64,000 nucleotides of DNA from the NCBI RefSeq assembly GCF_001296025.1, contig NZ_LJHV01000008.1, positions 124,001 to 188,000 of the forward strand, given 5' to 3'. This document shows positions 35,894 to 45,043 of this stretch, piece by piece (within the stretch, counting starts at the first letter, position 1; each line of letters opens with the position of its first letter). Source of the DNA: Porphyrobacter sp. AAP60. Its GTDB lineage: Bacteria; Pseudomonadota; Alphaproteobacteria; Sphingomonadales; Sphingomonadaceae. The notes beneath the pieces are model-generated. The model saw nothing but the letters and a program-made list of their open reading frames with translations, made no database searches and was not told where the DNA came from. The translations under genes and the position numbers were made by a program.

Positions 35894-36261
35894 ACGGCCT
35901 GCGTCCGATGACAGGGGTGCAGGACGTGATGGCGCTGCGTTCGGCAGTGCTCGAACGCAGCAATGCCCTGCGCGAAGTGCGCGCCGCAAGCGAAGCTGGT
36001 CAGGGTTTTGCGCCCGCCCAGGCCCCTGTTCAGGCACCCGGTGCAGGTTTTGCCGATACGCTCAATTCCGCGCTGCGGCAGGTCAATGCGGTGCAGCAGC
36101 ATTCGGGCGACATGCAGGTTGCCTATGAACGCGGGCAGGTGACCGATATCGCGCAGGTGATGCTGGCGCGGCAGGAAGCGGGCGTGGCTTTCGAGGCGAC
36201 CTTGCAGGTCCGCAACAAGCTGCTGAACGCCTATCAAGATATCATGCGGATGGGGGGCTGA
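35890..36261 (+). CDS. fliE: Flagellar hook-basal body protein FliE
   Basis: A 123-residue protein with a variable N-terminus and the conserved helical C-terminus ([30 protein letters not shown]... [19 protein letters not shown]). FliE joins the MS ring and export gate to the proximal rod. Its ATG lies inside the end of the activator gene, and fliF follows 3 bp after its stop. Confidence 0.95.
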   Translation: MNGLRPMTGVQDVMALRSAVLERSNALREVRAASEAGQGFAPAQAPVQAPGAGFADTLNSALRQVNAVQQHSGDMQVAYERGQVTDIAQVMLARQEAGVAFEATLQVRNKLLNAYQDIMRMGG

Positions 36262-36264
36262 TAG

Positions 36265-37926
36265 ATGGCTGACGTTTCCCTTCCGGTGCCCGCGACCGGC
36301 GCGGCCATGCCTGTTCCTGCGCCCACCAGCTGGCGCACCATGTTGCCACCTGCGGCAGCGGATTTCATCGCCCAGCCCGCCCTGTCACGCGCCTTGCCCG
36401 CGCTGGCGGGTGTCGGCGCGCTGGCAGCAGCCGGCGCTTTGTGGATGAGCATGGCGGGCGGGCCTGACCGGCTGCTCTATTCCAGCCTCACCGATGCCGA
36501 ACGCGCCAAGGTGGTTGCCACGCTGGAGGCTGGCGGGATTGGCTATGCCATCGACAATGGCACCGGCGCGATTTCCGTGGCGGAGGACGATATCTACCGC
36601 GCGAAGATGCTGGTTGCCAGCGATGCCGGGATCGCCGCACCCGAAGACGCGTCTGCCATGCTCGATGCGATGCCGCTGGGCACGTCGCGCACGCTGGAAG
36701 GCGAACGCCTGCGGCTGGCACGCGAGCGCGAACTGACCCTGACCATCCGCGAAATCGACGGGATCGAATCCGTCCGCGTCCATCTCGCCACGCCCGAACG
36801 ATCGGTGTTCGTGCGCGAAAACAACGCGCCTTCGGCTTCGGTGATGGTGCGGCTGGTCAGCGGGCGCAGCCTTTCGCAATCCCAGGTCGATGCAATCGTC
36901 AACCTTGTCGCCGGATCGGTGCCGGGCCTAAGCGCCGATGCGGTGCGGGTGGTTGACCAGAACGGCCGCCTGCTATCCGACCCGCGTCAAGATCGCGCCG
37001 ATGGCCTGCTGCTGCAACGCGAACATGAAGCCAAGCTGCGCGAACAGGTGGACAGCCTGCTTTTGCCCTTGCTGGGCGAAGGCAATTTTTCAGCGCAGGT
37101 GCAGGTCGAACTCGATCAGACCGAGGTGACATCCGCGCGCGAGACCTATGAAAAGGAAGGCGTTGTCCGCAATGAAAGCGAACGCAACGCCAGCCGCACC
37201 GGCGCAGCGCCTGCGGGCGGGGTGCCGGGGGTAACCGCCAACACCCCGCCGCCGCAGGCCGAGCTGGTCGATGGCCCGCCGCAGCCTGCTGCTGCTGCAG
37301 CAGGGACCGGGCCGACCGACACCGAAACCGCGACCCAGCGCAGCTATGAACTCGGGCGCGAAGTTGCTGTCACCACGGCGCGGCCCGGCGGGCTGAAGAA
37401 GCTTTCGGTGGCGGTCGCGATCAGCGATGCCGCGCTCAAGAAAGCCGCCCCGATGACAGCGGCGCAATTGGAAGCGCTCGTCAGCGCTGCCGTGGGCGCC
37501 AATGTGCAGCGCGGTGACCAGATCGAGGTGGTGGCGAGCAAGTTCGAACCCGCCGATCTCGCGCCGCCCGCCTTTTACGAACAACCGTGGTTTGCGATGC
37601 TCGTGCGTTATGGCGCGATGCTGCTGGCGGTGCTGCTGGTGCTGCTGCTGGCGGTGCGCCCGCTGATCGCCAAACTGAAGGGCAAGAGTGATCCTGCACC
37701 GCTCGCGGCAGATGCGGTGCCGGAAAACGCAGAGGCGGATGGCGGCGAACAAGCCGGCATGGCAATCGGCCGCGACGGCAATGGCGCATCGCTTGGTGAT
37801 CTGCCGCAACAGGTCGATCTTGCCCGGCGTCTGGCGACCAGCCAGCCCGAACGCGCCGTGGAAGCCTTGCAGCGAATGCTGCTGGAAGGCCCGGACAATC
37901 ATGTGTCGGGGGCGCGCGCATCATGA
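36265..37926 (+). CDS. fliF: Flagellar MS-ring protein FliF
   Basis: A 553-residue protein. The first transmembrane helix lies near residues 45-65 (LAGVGALAAAGALWMSMAG) and is followed by ring-building motifs 1 and 2 (LLYSSLTDAERAKVV, GIESVRVHLATPERSVF) and a long proline/alanine-rich periplasmic section. The second helix is near residue 450 (LVRYGAMLLAVLLVLLLAV), then a cytoplasmic FliG-binding tail. It forms the inner-membrane ring on which the C-ring and export gate assemble. It overlaps fliG by 4 bp. Confidence 0.95.
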   Translation: MADVSLPVPATGAAMPVPAPTSWRTMLPPAAADFIAQPALSRALPALAGVGALAAAGALWMSMAGGPDRLLYSSLTDAERAKVVATLEAGGIGYAIDNGTGAISVAEDDIYRAKMLVASDAGIAAPEDASAMLDAMPLGTSRTLEGERLRLARERELTLTIREIDGIESVRVHLATPERSVFVRENNAPSASVMVRLVSGRSLSQSQVDAIVNLVAGSVPGLSADAVRVVDQNGRLLSDPRQDRADGLLLQREHEAKLREQVDSLLLPLLGEGNFSAQVQVELDQTEVTSARETYEKEGVVRNESERNASRTGAAPAGGVPGVTANTPPPQAELVDGPPQPAAAAAGTGPTDTETATQRSYELGREVAVTTARPGGLKKLSVAVAISDAALKKAAPMTAAQLEALVSAAVGANVQRGDQIEVVASKFEPADLAPPAFYEQPWFAMLVRYGAMLLAVLLVLLLAVRPLIAKLKGKSDPAPLAADAVPENAEADGGEQAGMAIGRDGNGASLGDLPQQVDLARRLATSQPERAVEALQRMLLEGPDNHVSGARAS

Positions 37927-38978
37927 GCCTCGCCGCCGATCTGACCGAAGCCGAAGATGCAGGCGCAGGCGGCGCTGCCGCCGACTCGCTGCTGAGCCGG
38001 GTTGACCGGGCGGCAGTGTTCCTGATGCTGCTGGGCGATGACGAGGCGACCAGCCTGCTTTCCCGCCTTGGGCCGGACGAGCTGGAAAAGCTGGGCGCAG
38101 CGATGATGGCGCTGGGCGAGATCGATCAGCCGCGCATGGCCGAAGCGCTGGCCGATTTCACCGGCGAGGCCGCACGCGAAATCCTGCCGCAGCGCGGGCG
38201 CACCGACCGGGTGCGAAGCCTGCTCGACAAGGCGCTTGGCCCGGCGCGGGCGGAAAGCATGATGGCGCGGATCGAACCCGATGCCGCGCCGCGCAGCCTG
38301 GAAATGGCGCGCTGGCTGGCGCCGACAGTGCTGGTGAAGCTGATCCTTGACGAACACCCGCAGGTGATCGCCGCGCTGCTGCTGCTGATCGAACCCGAAC
38401 CGGCAGCGGAAATCCTCGCCATGCTGCCACTGGATCTGCAATCGCAGGTGGTTGAACGGGTGGCGCGCGCCGGGGCGATATCAGCCCAGGCGATTGCCAC
38501 CATCGATACTCTGCTGACCCAGCGGATCAGTGCCACCTTCGGCACCGCCGCGCTGACGCTGGGCGGCCCGCGTGAAGCAGCCAACCTGATCAATCTGGCG
38601 GCAGGCGAATTGCGCCACACCGTCTTGCCCACCATCGCCAGCCGCGATGCCCCCTTGGCGGAGCGGATCGAGGAGGAATTGTTCACCTTCGAAATGCTGT
38701 TCGCGCTCGATCCCATGTCGATGGGCCGCCTGCTGCGCGATGTCGACAACGAGAAGCTGGTCGACGCGCTCAAGGGTCTTCCCGAAGCCGACCGTGCCCC
38801 CTTCTTCGCCGCCATGTCGAGCCGTGCGGCCGACGGCGTGCGCGACGAGATCGAACTGCGCGGCCGCCTGGCCAAGAGCGAAGTGGCAGCGGCGCAGAAG
38901 ACCATCGTCGAAATTGCCCGCGGCCTTGCGGATTCAGGCGAAATCGTGATCGGAAGCGGTAGTGGCGAATTCGTCTGA
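37923..38978 (+). CDS. fliG: Flagellar motor switch protein FliG
   Basis: A 351-residue rotor protein. It has N-terminal and middle armadillo-like domains (LMLLGDDEATSLLSRLGPDELEKLG; the EHPQV motif in LDEHPQVIAALLLL) and a C-terminal domain with the charged torque helix region (MLFALDPMSMGRLLRDVDNEKLVDALKG). It binds FliF above, FliM below and contacts the stator. Length is typical. Confidence 0.96.
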   Translation: MSLAADLTEAEDAGAGGAAADSLLSRVDRAAVFLMLLGDDEATSLLSRLGPDELEKLGAAMMALGEIDQPRMAEALADFTGEAAREILPQRGRTDRVRSLLDKALGPARAESMMARIEPDAAPRSLEMARWLAPTVLVKLILDEHPQVIAALLLLIEPEPAAEILAMLPLDLQSQVVERVARAGAISAQAIATIDTLLTQRISATFGTAALTLGGPREAANLINLAAGELRHTVLPTIASRDAPLAERIEEELFTFEMLFALDPMSMGRLLRDVDNEKLVDALKGLPEADRAPFFAAMSSRAADGVRDEIELRGRLAKSEVAAAQKTIVEIARGLADSGEIVIGSGSGEFV

Positions 38979-38991
38979 GTGGCTGGGCGTG

Positions 38992-39603
38992 ATGGACGCC
39001 CCGCCCCCTTCCGCCCCCCGTCCGCAACCCGGCTGGCTGGCGTTGCTGGAAGGGCCGACCGCCTTCAGCGAGACGATGCCCTTCGGCATGGCCGAGGCGA
39101 AGCCCGCGTCCATCGCGCAACCGGAGCCCGATTTGCCCGATCCGGCAGAAGACGCCCTCGCCCGCGCCTATGCCGAAGGGCTGGCGGCAGGGCGCGCCAT
39201 GGCCGAGGCCGAGGCAGATGCTGCCGCCACCCGCCAGCGTGCGCTGCGGCTCGCCCTGCGGTCGCTTGATGAAACGGCGCAAGGTGTGCTGGCCGATGAT
39301 CTGGCCGCTACCGTGATCGCGCTGTGCGATGCGGCGCTGGCCGGATGCGCGCTGGATCGCGATACCTTGCTGGCGCGCTGCCATGCGGCGGCGCAGCGGA
39401 TCGGCGGAGCTGCGGAAAGCCTGACGCTGCATTGCCACCCTGAAGACCTTGCACTGCTGGATGCAGCGGCGCTGGGCGGCTGGAAGGTGGCTGCGGATGC
39501 GGCGCTGGAGCGCGGGACGGTGCTGATCGAAGGGCCGGATGGCGCGGTCAGCGATGGCCCGGCCGAATGGCGCCGTGCGATTGCAGCGGCGGTGCGCGGA
39601 TGA
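38992..39603 (+). CDS. fliH: Flagellar export ATPase regulator FliH
   Basis: A 203-residue protein if started at ATG 38992 (MDAPPPSAPRPQPGW). A GTG at 38962 that overlaps fliG would add 10 residues. A proline-rich N-terminus, a central Ala/Glu helical stretch with AxxxG-type spacing (AYAEGLAAGRAMAEAEADAAA) and a V-ATPase-E-like C-terminal domain are seen. FliH dimers hold and restrain FliI and tether it to the C-ring. Sequence conservation in the family is low, so the call rests partly on position between fliG and fliI. Confidence 0.85.
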   Translation: MDAPPPSAPRPQPGWLALLEGPTAFSETMPFGMAEAKPASIAQPEPDLPDPAEDALARAYAEGLAAGRAMAEAEADAAATRQRALRLALRSLDETAQGVLADDLAATVIALCDAALAGCALDRDTLLARCHAAAQRIGGAAESLTLHCHPEDLALLDAAALGGWKVAADAALERGTVLIEGPDGAVSDGPAEWRRAIAAAVRG

Positions 39604-40934
39604 TCGGGGAATTGCAGCTCGATCTGGCGCGGATGCGTGCGGCCACGGTCGAATCCGGCCCGGTTCTGACCGGGCGCGTGGTCGCCTGCGATGGCGGGTT
39701 GATCGAGGTTGCCGGCCTGCCGCTGCCGGTGGGATCACTGGGCGCAATCGAAAATGATGCGGGCGAGGAATGCCTTGCCGAGGTGATCGGCTTTCGCGCC
39801 GGACATTCGCTGATGATGCTGCTGGGCGATGCGATGCTGCTGCGTCCGCAGGCGCGGGTGCGCGCCCTTGGCAATCCGGGCGAGGTGCGGGTCGGGCCGG
39901 GCCTGCTGGGCCGCGCGGTCGATGCGCTGGGCGATCCGATTGATGGCGGGCCAAGGCTCGATCTGAAACAGGCATGGCCGCTCGCCGGACAGCGCGAAGC
40001 GGCGCTGGAGCGGGCGAGCGTGCACGTGCCCTTCGATTGCGGGGTGCGGGCGATCAATGCGCTGGCCACCATGGGCGTCGGCCAAAGGCTCGGCATCATG
40101 GCCGGATCGGGCGTCGGCAAATCGGTGCTGGTCGATACCATCGCGGGCCACGCGGTGGCTGATGTGACCGTGGTGGCGCTGATTGGCGAGCGCGCCCGCG
40201 AAGTTTCGGATTTCGTTTCCCGCCACATGGCGGGGCATCGGCGGGGCGGCATCGTGGTGGTCGCCGTCCCCGCCGATCACGCACCCAACCTGCGGCTGCG
40301 CGCGGCGCAATATGCCAGCGCTATTGCGGAATATTTTCGCAGTCAGGGCAAGCGGGTGCTGCTGATCCTCGACAGCCTGACCCGCGTTGCCCACGCCGCA
40401 CGCGAATTGGCGCTGGTGCTGGGGGAACCGGGCGCAGCGCGGGGCTATCCGCCATCCGCGCTGGCAGCCGTTACCCGTCTGGTCGAGCGTGCAGGCAATT
40501 CGGCGCGCACCGGCGGGGCGGTGACGGGAATCTACACCGTGCTGGCAGACGGCGATGATGGCAATGATCCGGTGGTCGATACCGCCCGCGCCATTCTGGA
40601 CGGGCACATCGTGCTCAGCCGTGCGCTGGCGCAGCGCGGGCATTACCCGGCGATTGACGTGCCCGCATCGCTGAGCCGGGTGATGGATGATCTGGTGCCG
40701 CGCGATATTGCCGCCGCATCGCGCCGCCTGCGCGCCCTGATCGCCGCGCGCGAGGATAACCGCGATCTGGTGCTGATGGGTGCTTACCGTGCCGGCAGCG
40801 ATCCGCTGCTGGATGAAGCGCTAGCGCTGTCAGGCGTGATCGATGCCTTTCTGACACAGGGGCGCGGCGCGGCTGAAGCGCTGTCCGCCAGCCATGCAGC
40901 GCTGCTGCAACTGATGGACCCACAGCATGGTTGA
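39600..40934 (+). CDS. fliI: Flagellum-specific ATP synthase FliI
   Basis: A 444-residue F1-beta-like hexameric ATPase that powers or primes flagellar protein export. It has Walker A GIMAGSGVGKS at about residue 168, the catalytic-glutamate region VALIGERAREVSDFV, Walker B RVLLILDSLTR and the C-terminal QGRGAAEALSASHAALLQLM. The ATG overlaps the fliH stop (ATGA, 39600-39603). The start at 39600 is supported by this coupling and by a normal N-terminal barrel. Confidence 0.96.
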   Translation: MIGELQLDLARMRAATVESGPVLTGRVVACDGGLIEVAGLPLPVGSLGAIENDAGEECLAEVIGFRAGHSLMMLLGDAMLLRPQARVRALGNPGEVRVGPGLLGRAVDALGDPIDGGPRLDLKQAWPLAGQREAALERASVHVPFDCGVRAINALATMGVGQRLGIMAGSGVGKSVLVDTIAGHAVADVTVVALIGERAREVSDFVSRHMAGHRRGGIVVVAVPADHAPNLRLRAAQYASAIAEYFRSQGKRVLLILDSLTRVAHAARELALVLGEPGAARGYPPSALAAVTRLVERAGNSARTGGAVTGIYTVLADGDDGNDPVVDTARAILDGHIVLSRALAQRGHYPAIDVPASLSRVMDDLVPRDIAAASRRLRALIAAREDNRDLVLMGAYRAGSDPLLDEALALSGVIDAFLTQGRGAAEALSASHAALLQLMDPQHG

Positions 40935-41367
40935 GGCCCGCCGCCTCGCCCTGATCCAGCGCCAGAGCATGATCGCAGACGCGGCGCGCAAGCAGGCCTT
41001 GCGCGGGCTGTCCGAAGCGATCGAGGCCGAAGCGCGCAGCCAGGCTCTGGCCGCCCGCAGCCGCGCACTGGTCGGCTCCAGCGCGCCTGCGCCGGGCGAT
41101 ACCACCGGCGCGGCGCTGATGGGCCGCGCTGCCTTCACCGCCAGTCTGGCGCAGTTGGCCACCACTGCCAGCGATGCCGCCAGGGACGCTGCACGCCAAA
41201 GCGAGTGGCAGGCCGAAACCCTCGCCCGGATCGAAAGCCGCGCCAAACGTCTCGCCGAACGGCAGGACGAAGCCCGCGCCGCGCTGGATGCAGCCAAGGC
41301 GCGGCGCGAGGCTGCACATGAGGCCAGCACAATGGCACGCAAGTTGCAAAGCAAACGCGAGACCTGA
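40927..41367 (+). CDS. fliJ: FliJ-like flagellar export chaperone
   Basis: A 146-residue, almost entirely helical protein rich in Ala, Arg, Glu and Gln, consistent with the FliJ two-helix coiled coil that inserts in the FliI ring like F1 gamma. FliJ sequences diverge strongly, so the call rests on coiled-coil character, length and placement directly after fliI (8-bp overlap) and before fliK. Confidence 0.75.
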   Translation: MVEARRLALIQRQSMIADAARKQALRGLSEAIEAEARSQALAARSRALVGSSAPAPGDTTGAALMGRAAFTASLAQLATTASDAARDAARQSEWQAETLARIESRAKRLAERQDEARAALDAAKARREAAHEASTMARKLQSKRET

Positions 41368-41395
41368 CCAGCCCCTTTCTTTCGAGGACTTGCCG

Positions 41396-42823
41396 ATGAT
41401 CCCGACGCTTCCCGATCTCCCCCCGCCCCCCGGCGCGCCCGCACCCGGTCTGCCTGCACAGCCGGGTGCGGCGTTGCGCGGAGAAGCCGGGCCCGCAGAG
41501 GGCGGCGGTGGCCTTGATTTTGCAGGCCTGCTGCACGCCGCCATGCCCGAGACCACGACGCTGGTGCCTGTCACGACGCCTCCCGCCACTGTGGCCCCGC
41601 CCCATATCGTGCCCACCGGCAGGATCTTGCCGGATAGCGGCACCAGCTTGCCGCCCAAGGCCGGTTCGGCGGCGGAGGTGAAGCCGCTGCCCTTCGCGGG
41701 CCAGTTTGCGCCGGTCGCCGAAGCCCTGCCCGAGACGCTGGCCGAGACTCTGCCTGAGACTTTGCCTGAGACGCTGTCTGAGACTGGGGCCAATCCGCTG
41801 CCAGTCCAGACCGCGGCGGTGATCCCCCCTGAAACCGAAGCGCCGGAGGCGGCGAACCCTGTGGCTGCTGCCGAACCTGTCGATCCCCCGCAGGACGAGG
41901 CTGGCACGCAGCTGCAAGAACCTGTTGCCGAACCCGCGGCAGAACCGCTTGCCGCCGCGCCGGATACCGGAACGCCCGCCGCCACGGTCATCGCCGCAGT
42001 GGCTGCGGCGGTGCAGCCCGCGCCAGCGCCCGCCCCTGCCTCTGCGATTGCGCCCCGCGTCGCTGTGCGGCCCCCCGCCAGCACCCCGGTCAGCGCCGCA
42101 TTGGCCGCCATGCCCGAAGCAACGGTTTCGCCCGATCTGCCGTTCGATCCGGTTCCGGCCTCTGGCCCCGCTGCCGCATCCGCGGTGCTTGCGGGTGAGG
42201 CTGAGGCCGCCCCGGCCCCCGGCCCCGGTTCCGCGTCCGCCGCACCGGCCAGCCAGCCAGCCCCGGCCCCTGCCGCACTCGCCGCCGCACCGGCATCTGC
42301 CCCCCTCGCCCCCGCGACCGAGCGGATCGAACCGCGCAGCCCTGGCGTCAATCAGGAAAGCACCATCGCCGCCGTGGGCGAGATCCGTGAAGCCCTGCGC
42401 GCCGCGCGCCCCGAAATGACTGTGCGCCACGCCGATTTCGGCTTCGTCTCGCTGCGGCTGGAGACCACCGGCACCGAAGGCTGGCGCGCGGTGCTGGCCA
42501 GCCGCGATCCCGGCTTTGTCCCCGCGATCCACGCGGCCTTGGCAGACCGCGCCGTGGCCGCCGCGTCTGACAGCGCCGCAACCAATACGGGCCAGAATGG
42601 CACGGCTCAAAATGGGTCAGGGGACGCACGCTACGGGGCTTCCCCTAACGGGGGGCAAGGATCGTCTCAACCATACCTGGGGCAATCACAGGCTCGTGAT
42701 CAGGGCGGTTCGTCCCACCCGCAAAGCCAGCGTCAGGCCAACACCACCGATACGGTGGCAGGCAGGACCGGCGCGGCGGATGCAGAACGGCCCGATCCGC
42801 AGCAGCGCGGCGTTTTCGCCTGA
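41396..42823 (+). CDS. fliK: Flagellar hook-length control protein FliK
   Basis: A 475-residue protein of strongly biased composition. A long Ala/Pro-rich N-terminal ruler region (about residues 1-320) includes a PET/ETL repeat run (41728-41790). A Flg_hook-type C-terminal domain (about residues 325-385, VRHADFGFVSLRLETTGTEGWRAVLAS) is followed by a Gln/Ser/Gly-rich tail. FliK measures the hook and switches FlhB to filament export. ATG 41396 is preceded by GAGGA. Long frames on the opposite strand here are composition shadows. Confidence 0.87.
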   Translation: MIPTLPDLPPPPGAPAPGLPAQPGAALRGEAGPAEGGGGLDFAGLLHAAMPETTTLVPVTTPPATVAPPHIVPTGRILPDSGTSLPPKAGSAAEVKPLPFAGQFAPVAEALPETLAETLPETLPETLSETGANPLPVQTAAVIPPETEAPEAANPVAAAEPVDPPQDEAGTQLQEPVAEPAAEPLAAAPDTGTPAATVIAAVAAAVQPAPAPAPASAIAPRVAVRPPASTPVSAALAAMPEATVSPDLPFDPVPASGPAAASAVLAGEAEAAPAPGPGSASAAPASQPAPAPAALAAAPASAPLAPATERIEPRSPGVNQESTIAAVGEIREALRAARPEMTVRHADFGFVSLRLETTGTEGWRAVLASRDPGFVPAIHAALADRAVAAASDSAATNTGQNGTAQNGSGDARYGASPNGGQGSSQPYLGQSQARDQGGSSHPQSQRQANTTDTVAGRTGAADAERPDPQQRGVFA

Positions 42824-42870
42824 AGCGGCTGCGGCCGGGGGCAAGAAGCGAACAGGGAAGGTGAGTACGC

Positions 42871-43473
42871 ATGTCCAAGACCAAGGACAAAGCTGAAAAG
42901 GACGCAGAAGGCGGCGGCAAGTCCGGCAAGGGCGGGATGATCAAGATCGTCCTCGGCGCGGTGCTGCTGCTGGGCCTTGGCGCGGGCGGTGCCTATGGCG
43001 CTTTCGCCATGGGCGTTTTCGGCGGCGATCATGCGAAAGCCGAAGTCGACACCCCCAAGCTGGTGATGAAGGGCGATGAAGAAGCCTATCCCCTGCCCGG
43101 TGCCGAAAAGAAAAAGGATGCCGCCCCGCCGGTCTATGGCGAAGGTGGCAGCAAGTATCGCACCGCCTATTATTCGTTCGAGGAAAGCTTCACCTCCAAC
43201 CTCGCGGATTCGCCGGGGCTGGTGCAGATGGAACTGGCCGTTTCCACCCGCCGCGATGGCCGGGTGCTGCAATGGGTGCAGAACCACGAGCTGGCGATCC
43301 GTTCGGCCATTCTCACGCAGCTGGCCGCAACCCCCGAAGCCGAGGTCTATGATGTCACGGGCAAGGAACGCCTGGGCAAGCGGCTGACCAAGGCGATCAA
43401 TGATGTGCTGGAGGAAAACGAAGGCTTCGGCGGCGTTGATGCCGTGCACTTCCGCGGGTTCATCGTTCAATGA
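42871..43473 (+). CDS. fliL: Flagellar basal body-associated protein FliL
   Basis: A 200-residue single-pass membrane protein. A lysine/glycine-rich cytoplasmic start (MSKTKDKAEKDAEGGGKSG) is followed by one helix (IKIVLGAVLLLGLGAGGAYGAFAMG) and a periplasmic FliL domain (YYSFEESFTSNLADSPGLVQMELAVSTRR...). FliL rings surround the stator and help torque. A GGAAGGTGAG-type site precedes the ATG. It overlaps fliM by 4 bp. Confidence 0.93.
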   Translation: MSKTKDKAEKDAEGGGKSGKGGMIKIVLGAVLLLGLGAGGAYGAFAMGVFGGDHAKAEVDTPKLVMKGDEEAYPLPGAEKKKDAAPPVYGEGGSKYRTAYYSFEESFTSNLADSPGLVQMELAVSTRRDGRVLQWVQNHELAIRSAILTQLAATPEAEVYDVTGKERLGKRLTKAINDVLEENEGFGGVDAVHFRGFIVQ

Positions 43474-44417
43474 GGGTTTCCCACGATTTCGCGCCCGTGC
43501 GCGCCGCCGCGCAGCATTGCGCCGAACTGACCGCCCATAGCCTGGCGCGCGGCCCGCGCCCTGAAGAGCGCGCTGAAATGCTGGCCGCATGGCGGCGCGA
43601 TCTGGCCCGTACGCTGGCCGATGATCTGTCACCATTGCTGGCAGGAGACCGGCTGGAAGTCAGCGTGTCCGAACCCGAAGCGCTGAACGGCGCGGATGCG
43701 CTGCGGCGGATCGGGATGGTTGCCGCCAACAGCCTGCTGCGGGTGGGCGCAAGCGGAGAAACCGCGCTGCTCAGCTTCGATTTTGCCACTGCGCTGGCCT
43801 TGACCGATCGTTCCTTCGGCGGCGATGGCAAGCCTGCCGGAACCGCGCCCGAACAATTGCCGCGCTCTGCCGCGCTGCTGGTGGATGAAGCGGCGGCGAT
43901 GATCGCCGGGGCGATTACCACCGTCAGTTATGGCGACACGCCGCCGACTTCCGGCGTCATCGCGGGCGGTGAAGTGATCGTGCGCAGTGAAAGCGCGGCG
44001 CGGCTGAAACCTTTCGCACTGGACGCTGCCTGCGTGGTGTTCACATTGTCCATCGCCAACCCCGCTGGCTGCGAATGGCGCGCCAGCCTTGCCGTTGCAG
44101 CCGAACGGATGGACCGGCTGTTGCCCGGTTCCGGCAGGCCAGCCCGCCCGCTTTCTGGCCGGGCCGCCGCCAGCCCATTGGCCGCGCCCTTTGCCGCTGT
44201 GCCGCTGCCGCTGCATGTGGTGCTGGCCGAATTCGATCTGTCGCTGACCCGGCTGCAAAGCCTGAAAGCGGGCGATACCATCCCGCTCGCCATGGGCCGT
44301 CAGGTGCCGCTGATGGCGGGCGAAACGCTGATCGCGCACGGCGCTGTCGGCACCAGTGAAGATCACATGGCGATCCGCCTGACCCGTTTTCCCACCCCTT
44401 CAGAAGGTGTCGCGTAA
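43470..44417 (+). CDS. fliM: Flagellar motor switch protein FliM
   Basis: A 315-residue C-ring protein. A CheC-like middle domain (about residues 30-215, with LLVDEAAAMIAGAITTVSYGDTPP) and a C-terminal SpoA/FliN-like domain (VVLAEFDLSLTRLQSLKAGDTIPLAMGRQVPLMAGETLIAHGAVG) are visible. The usual short N-terminal CheY-binding LSQ-E-I motif is not obvious: the protein begins MRVSHDFAPVRAAAQHC. Binding of CheY-P by this N-terminus is therefore uncertain. It overlaps fliL (4 bp) and fliN (1 bp). Confidence 0.9.
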   Translation: MRVSHDFAPVRAAAQHCAELTAHSLARGPRPEERAEMLAAWRRDLARTLADDLSPLLAGDRLEVSVSEPEALNGADALRRIGMVAANSLLRVGASGETALLSFDFATALALTDRSFGGDGKPAGTAPEQLPRSAALLVDEAAAMIAGAITTVSYGDTPPTSGVIAGGEVIVRSESAARLKPFALDAACVVFTLSIANPAGCEWRASLAVAAERMDRLLPGSGRPARPLSGRAAASPLAAPFAAVPLPLHVVLAEFDLSLTRLQSLKAGDTIPLAMGRQVPLMAGETLIAHGAVGTSEDHMAIRLTRFPTPSEGVA

Positions 44418-44746
44418 TGACTGCTTTCCAACCAGCTGCCTTTCACCGTTTCGGCGATGTTGCCGTGCGCCTTTCGGTTGAACTGGGCCGCACCGAAATG
44501 CCGCTGCGCGATGTGCTGATGCTGGGCGAAGGCAGCACGGTCGCGCTGGACCGGCTGACGGACGAACTGCTCGATGTCACCGCCAATGGCCGTGTGATCG
44601 CGCGCGGCGAAGTGGTGGCCGAAAAGGGCCGCTTTGCCCTGCGGATCGTCAGCCTGATCGGTGAAGACGGGCAGAATATGCCGCCCGCCGCTGATCTTGC
44701 CGCCGCAGTTGCCGAACCGGCCGTCGGCGCTGGCGACGCCGCGTAA
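44417..44746 (+). CDS. fliN: Flagellar motor switch protein FliN
   Basis: A 109-residue protein that is essentially one SpoA domain (FGDVAVRLSVELGRTEMPLRDVLMLGEGSTVALDRLTDELLDVTANGRVIARGEVV). It forms the base of the C-ring with FliM. The start overlaps the fliM stop by one base (TAATG). It has no long N-terminal extension. Confidence 0.94.
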   Translation: MTAFQPAAFHRFGDVAVRLSVELGRTEMPLRDVLMLGEGSTVALDRLTDELLDVTANGRVIARGEVVAEKGRFALRIVSLIGEDGQNMPPAADLAAAVAEPAVGAGDAA

Positions 44747-44761
44747 CCGGGGCGCGGGGCG

Positions 44762-45043
44762 ATGCTTGAATACCTCCTGCGGCTTGCGCTGCTGCTGCCG
44801 CTGCTGGGCGGGCTGATCTGGGGGAGCCTGTGGCTGACCCGCTGGCTGCAAACCCGCCTGCACGGCGCACCCGGTGCCGCTGGCGCGCGGCATCTGCATC
44901 TGATCGAAACCAGCATGGTCGCCCCCGGCATGAAGCTGGCCGTGGTGCGTTTCCATGACCGCGAAATCCTGCTGGGCTGCACCCGCCACGGACTTGTCCG
45001 TCTGGGTGAAGCCCCCGCGACCGGCCTGACGGAGAGCGAATGA
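44762..45043 (+). CDS. fliO: Flagellar biosynthesis protein FliO
   Basis: A 93-residue protein with one N-terminal membrane helix (LLRLALLLPLLGGLIWGSLWL) and a small cytoplasmic domain (HLHLIETSMVAPGMKLAVVRFHDREILLGCTRHGLVRLGEAP). FliO is a scaffold for FliP-FliR assembly and is poorly conserved. The call is firm because of its place between fliN and fliP and the VV-R-F-x-x-x-E-x-LLG pattern. Confidence 0.85.
   Translation: MLEYLLRLALLLPLLGGLIWGSLWLTRWLQTRLHGAPGAAGARHLHLIETSMVAPGMKLAVVRFHDREILLGCTRHGLVRLGEAPATGLTESE

Noticed and set aside
40615..42351. Long minus-strand frame across fliI, fliJ and fliK
   Set aside because: Low-complexity Ala/Gly product antisense to genes with clear motifs; a high-GC composition shadow.
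41135..42610. Second long minus-strand frame across fliK
   Set aside because: Glycine/arginine-rich, no recognisable domain, antisense to fliJ-fliK.
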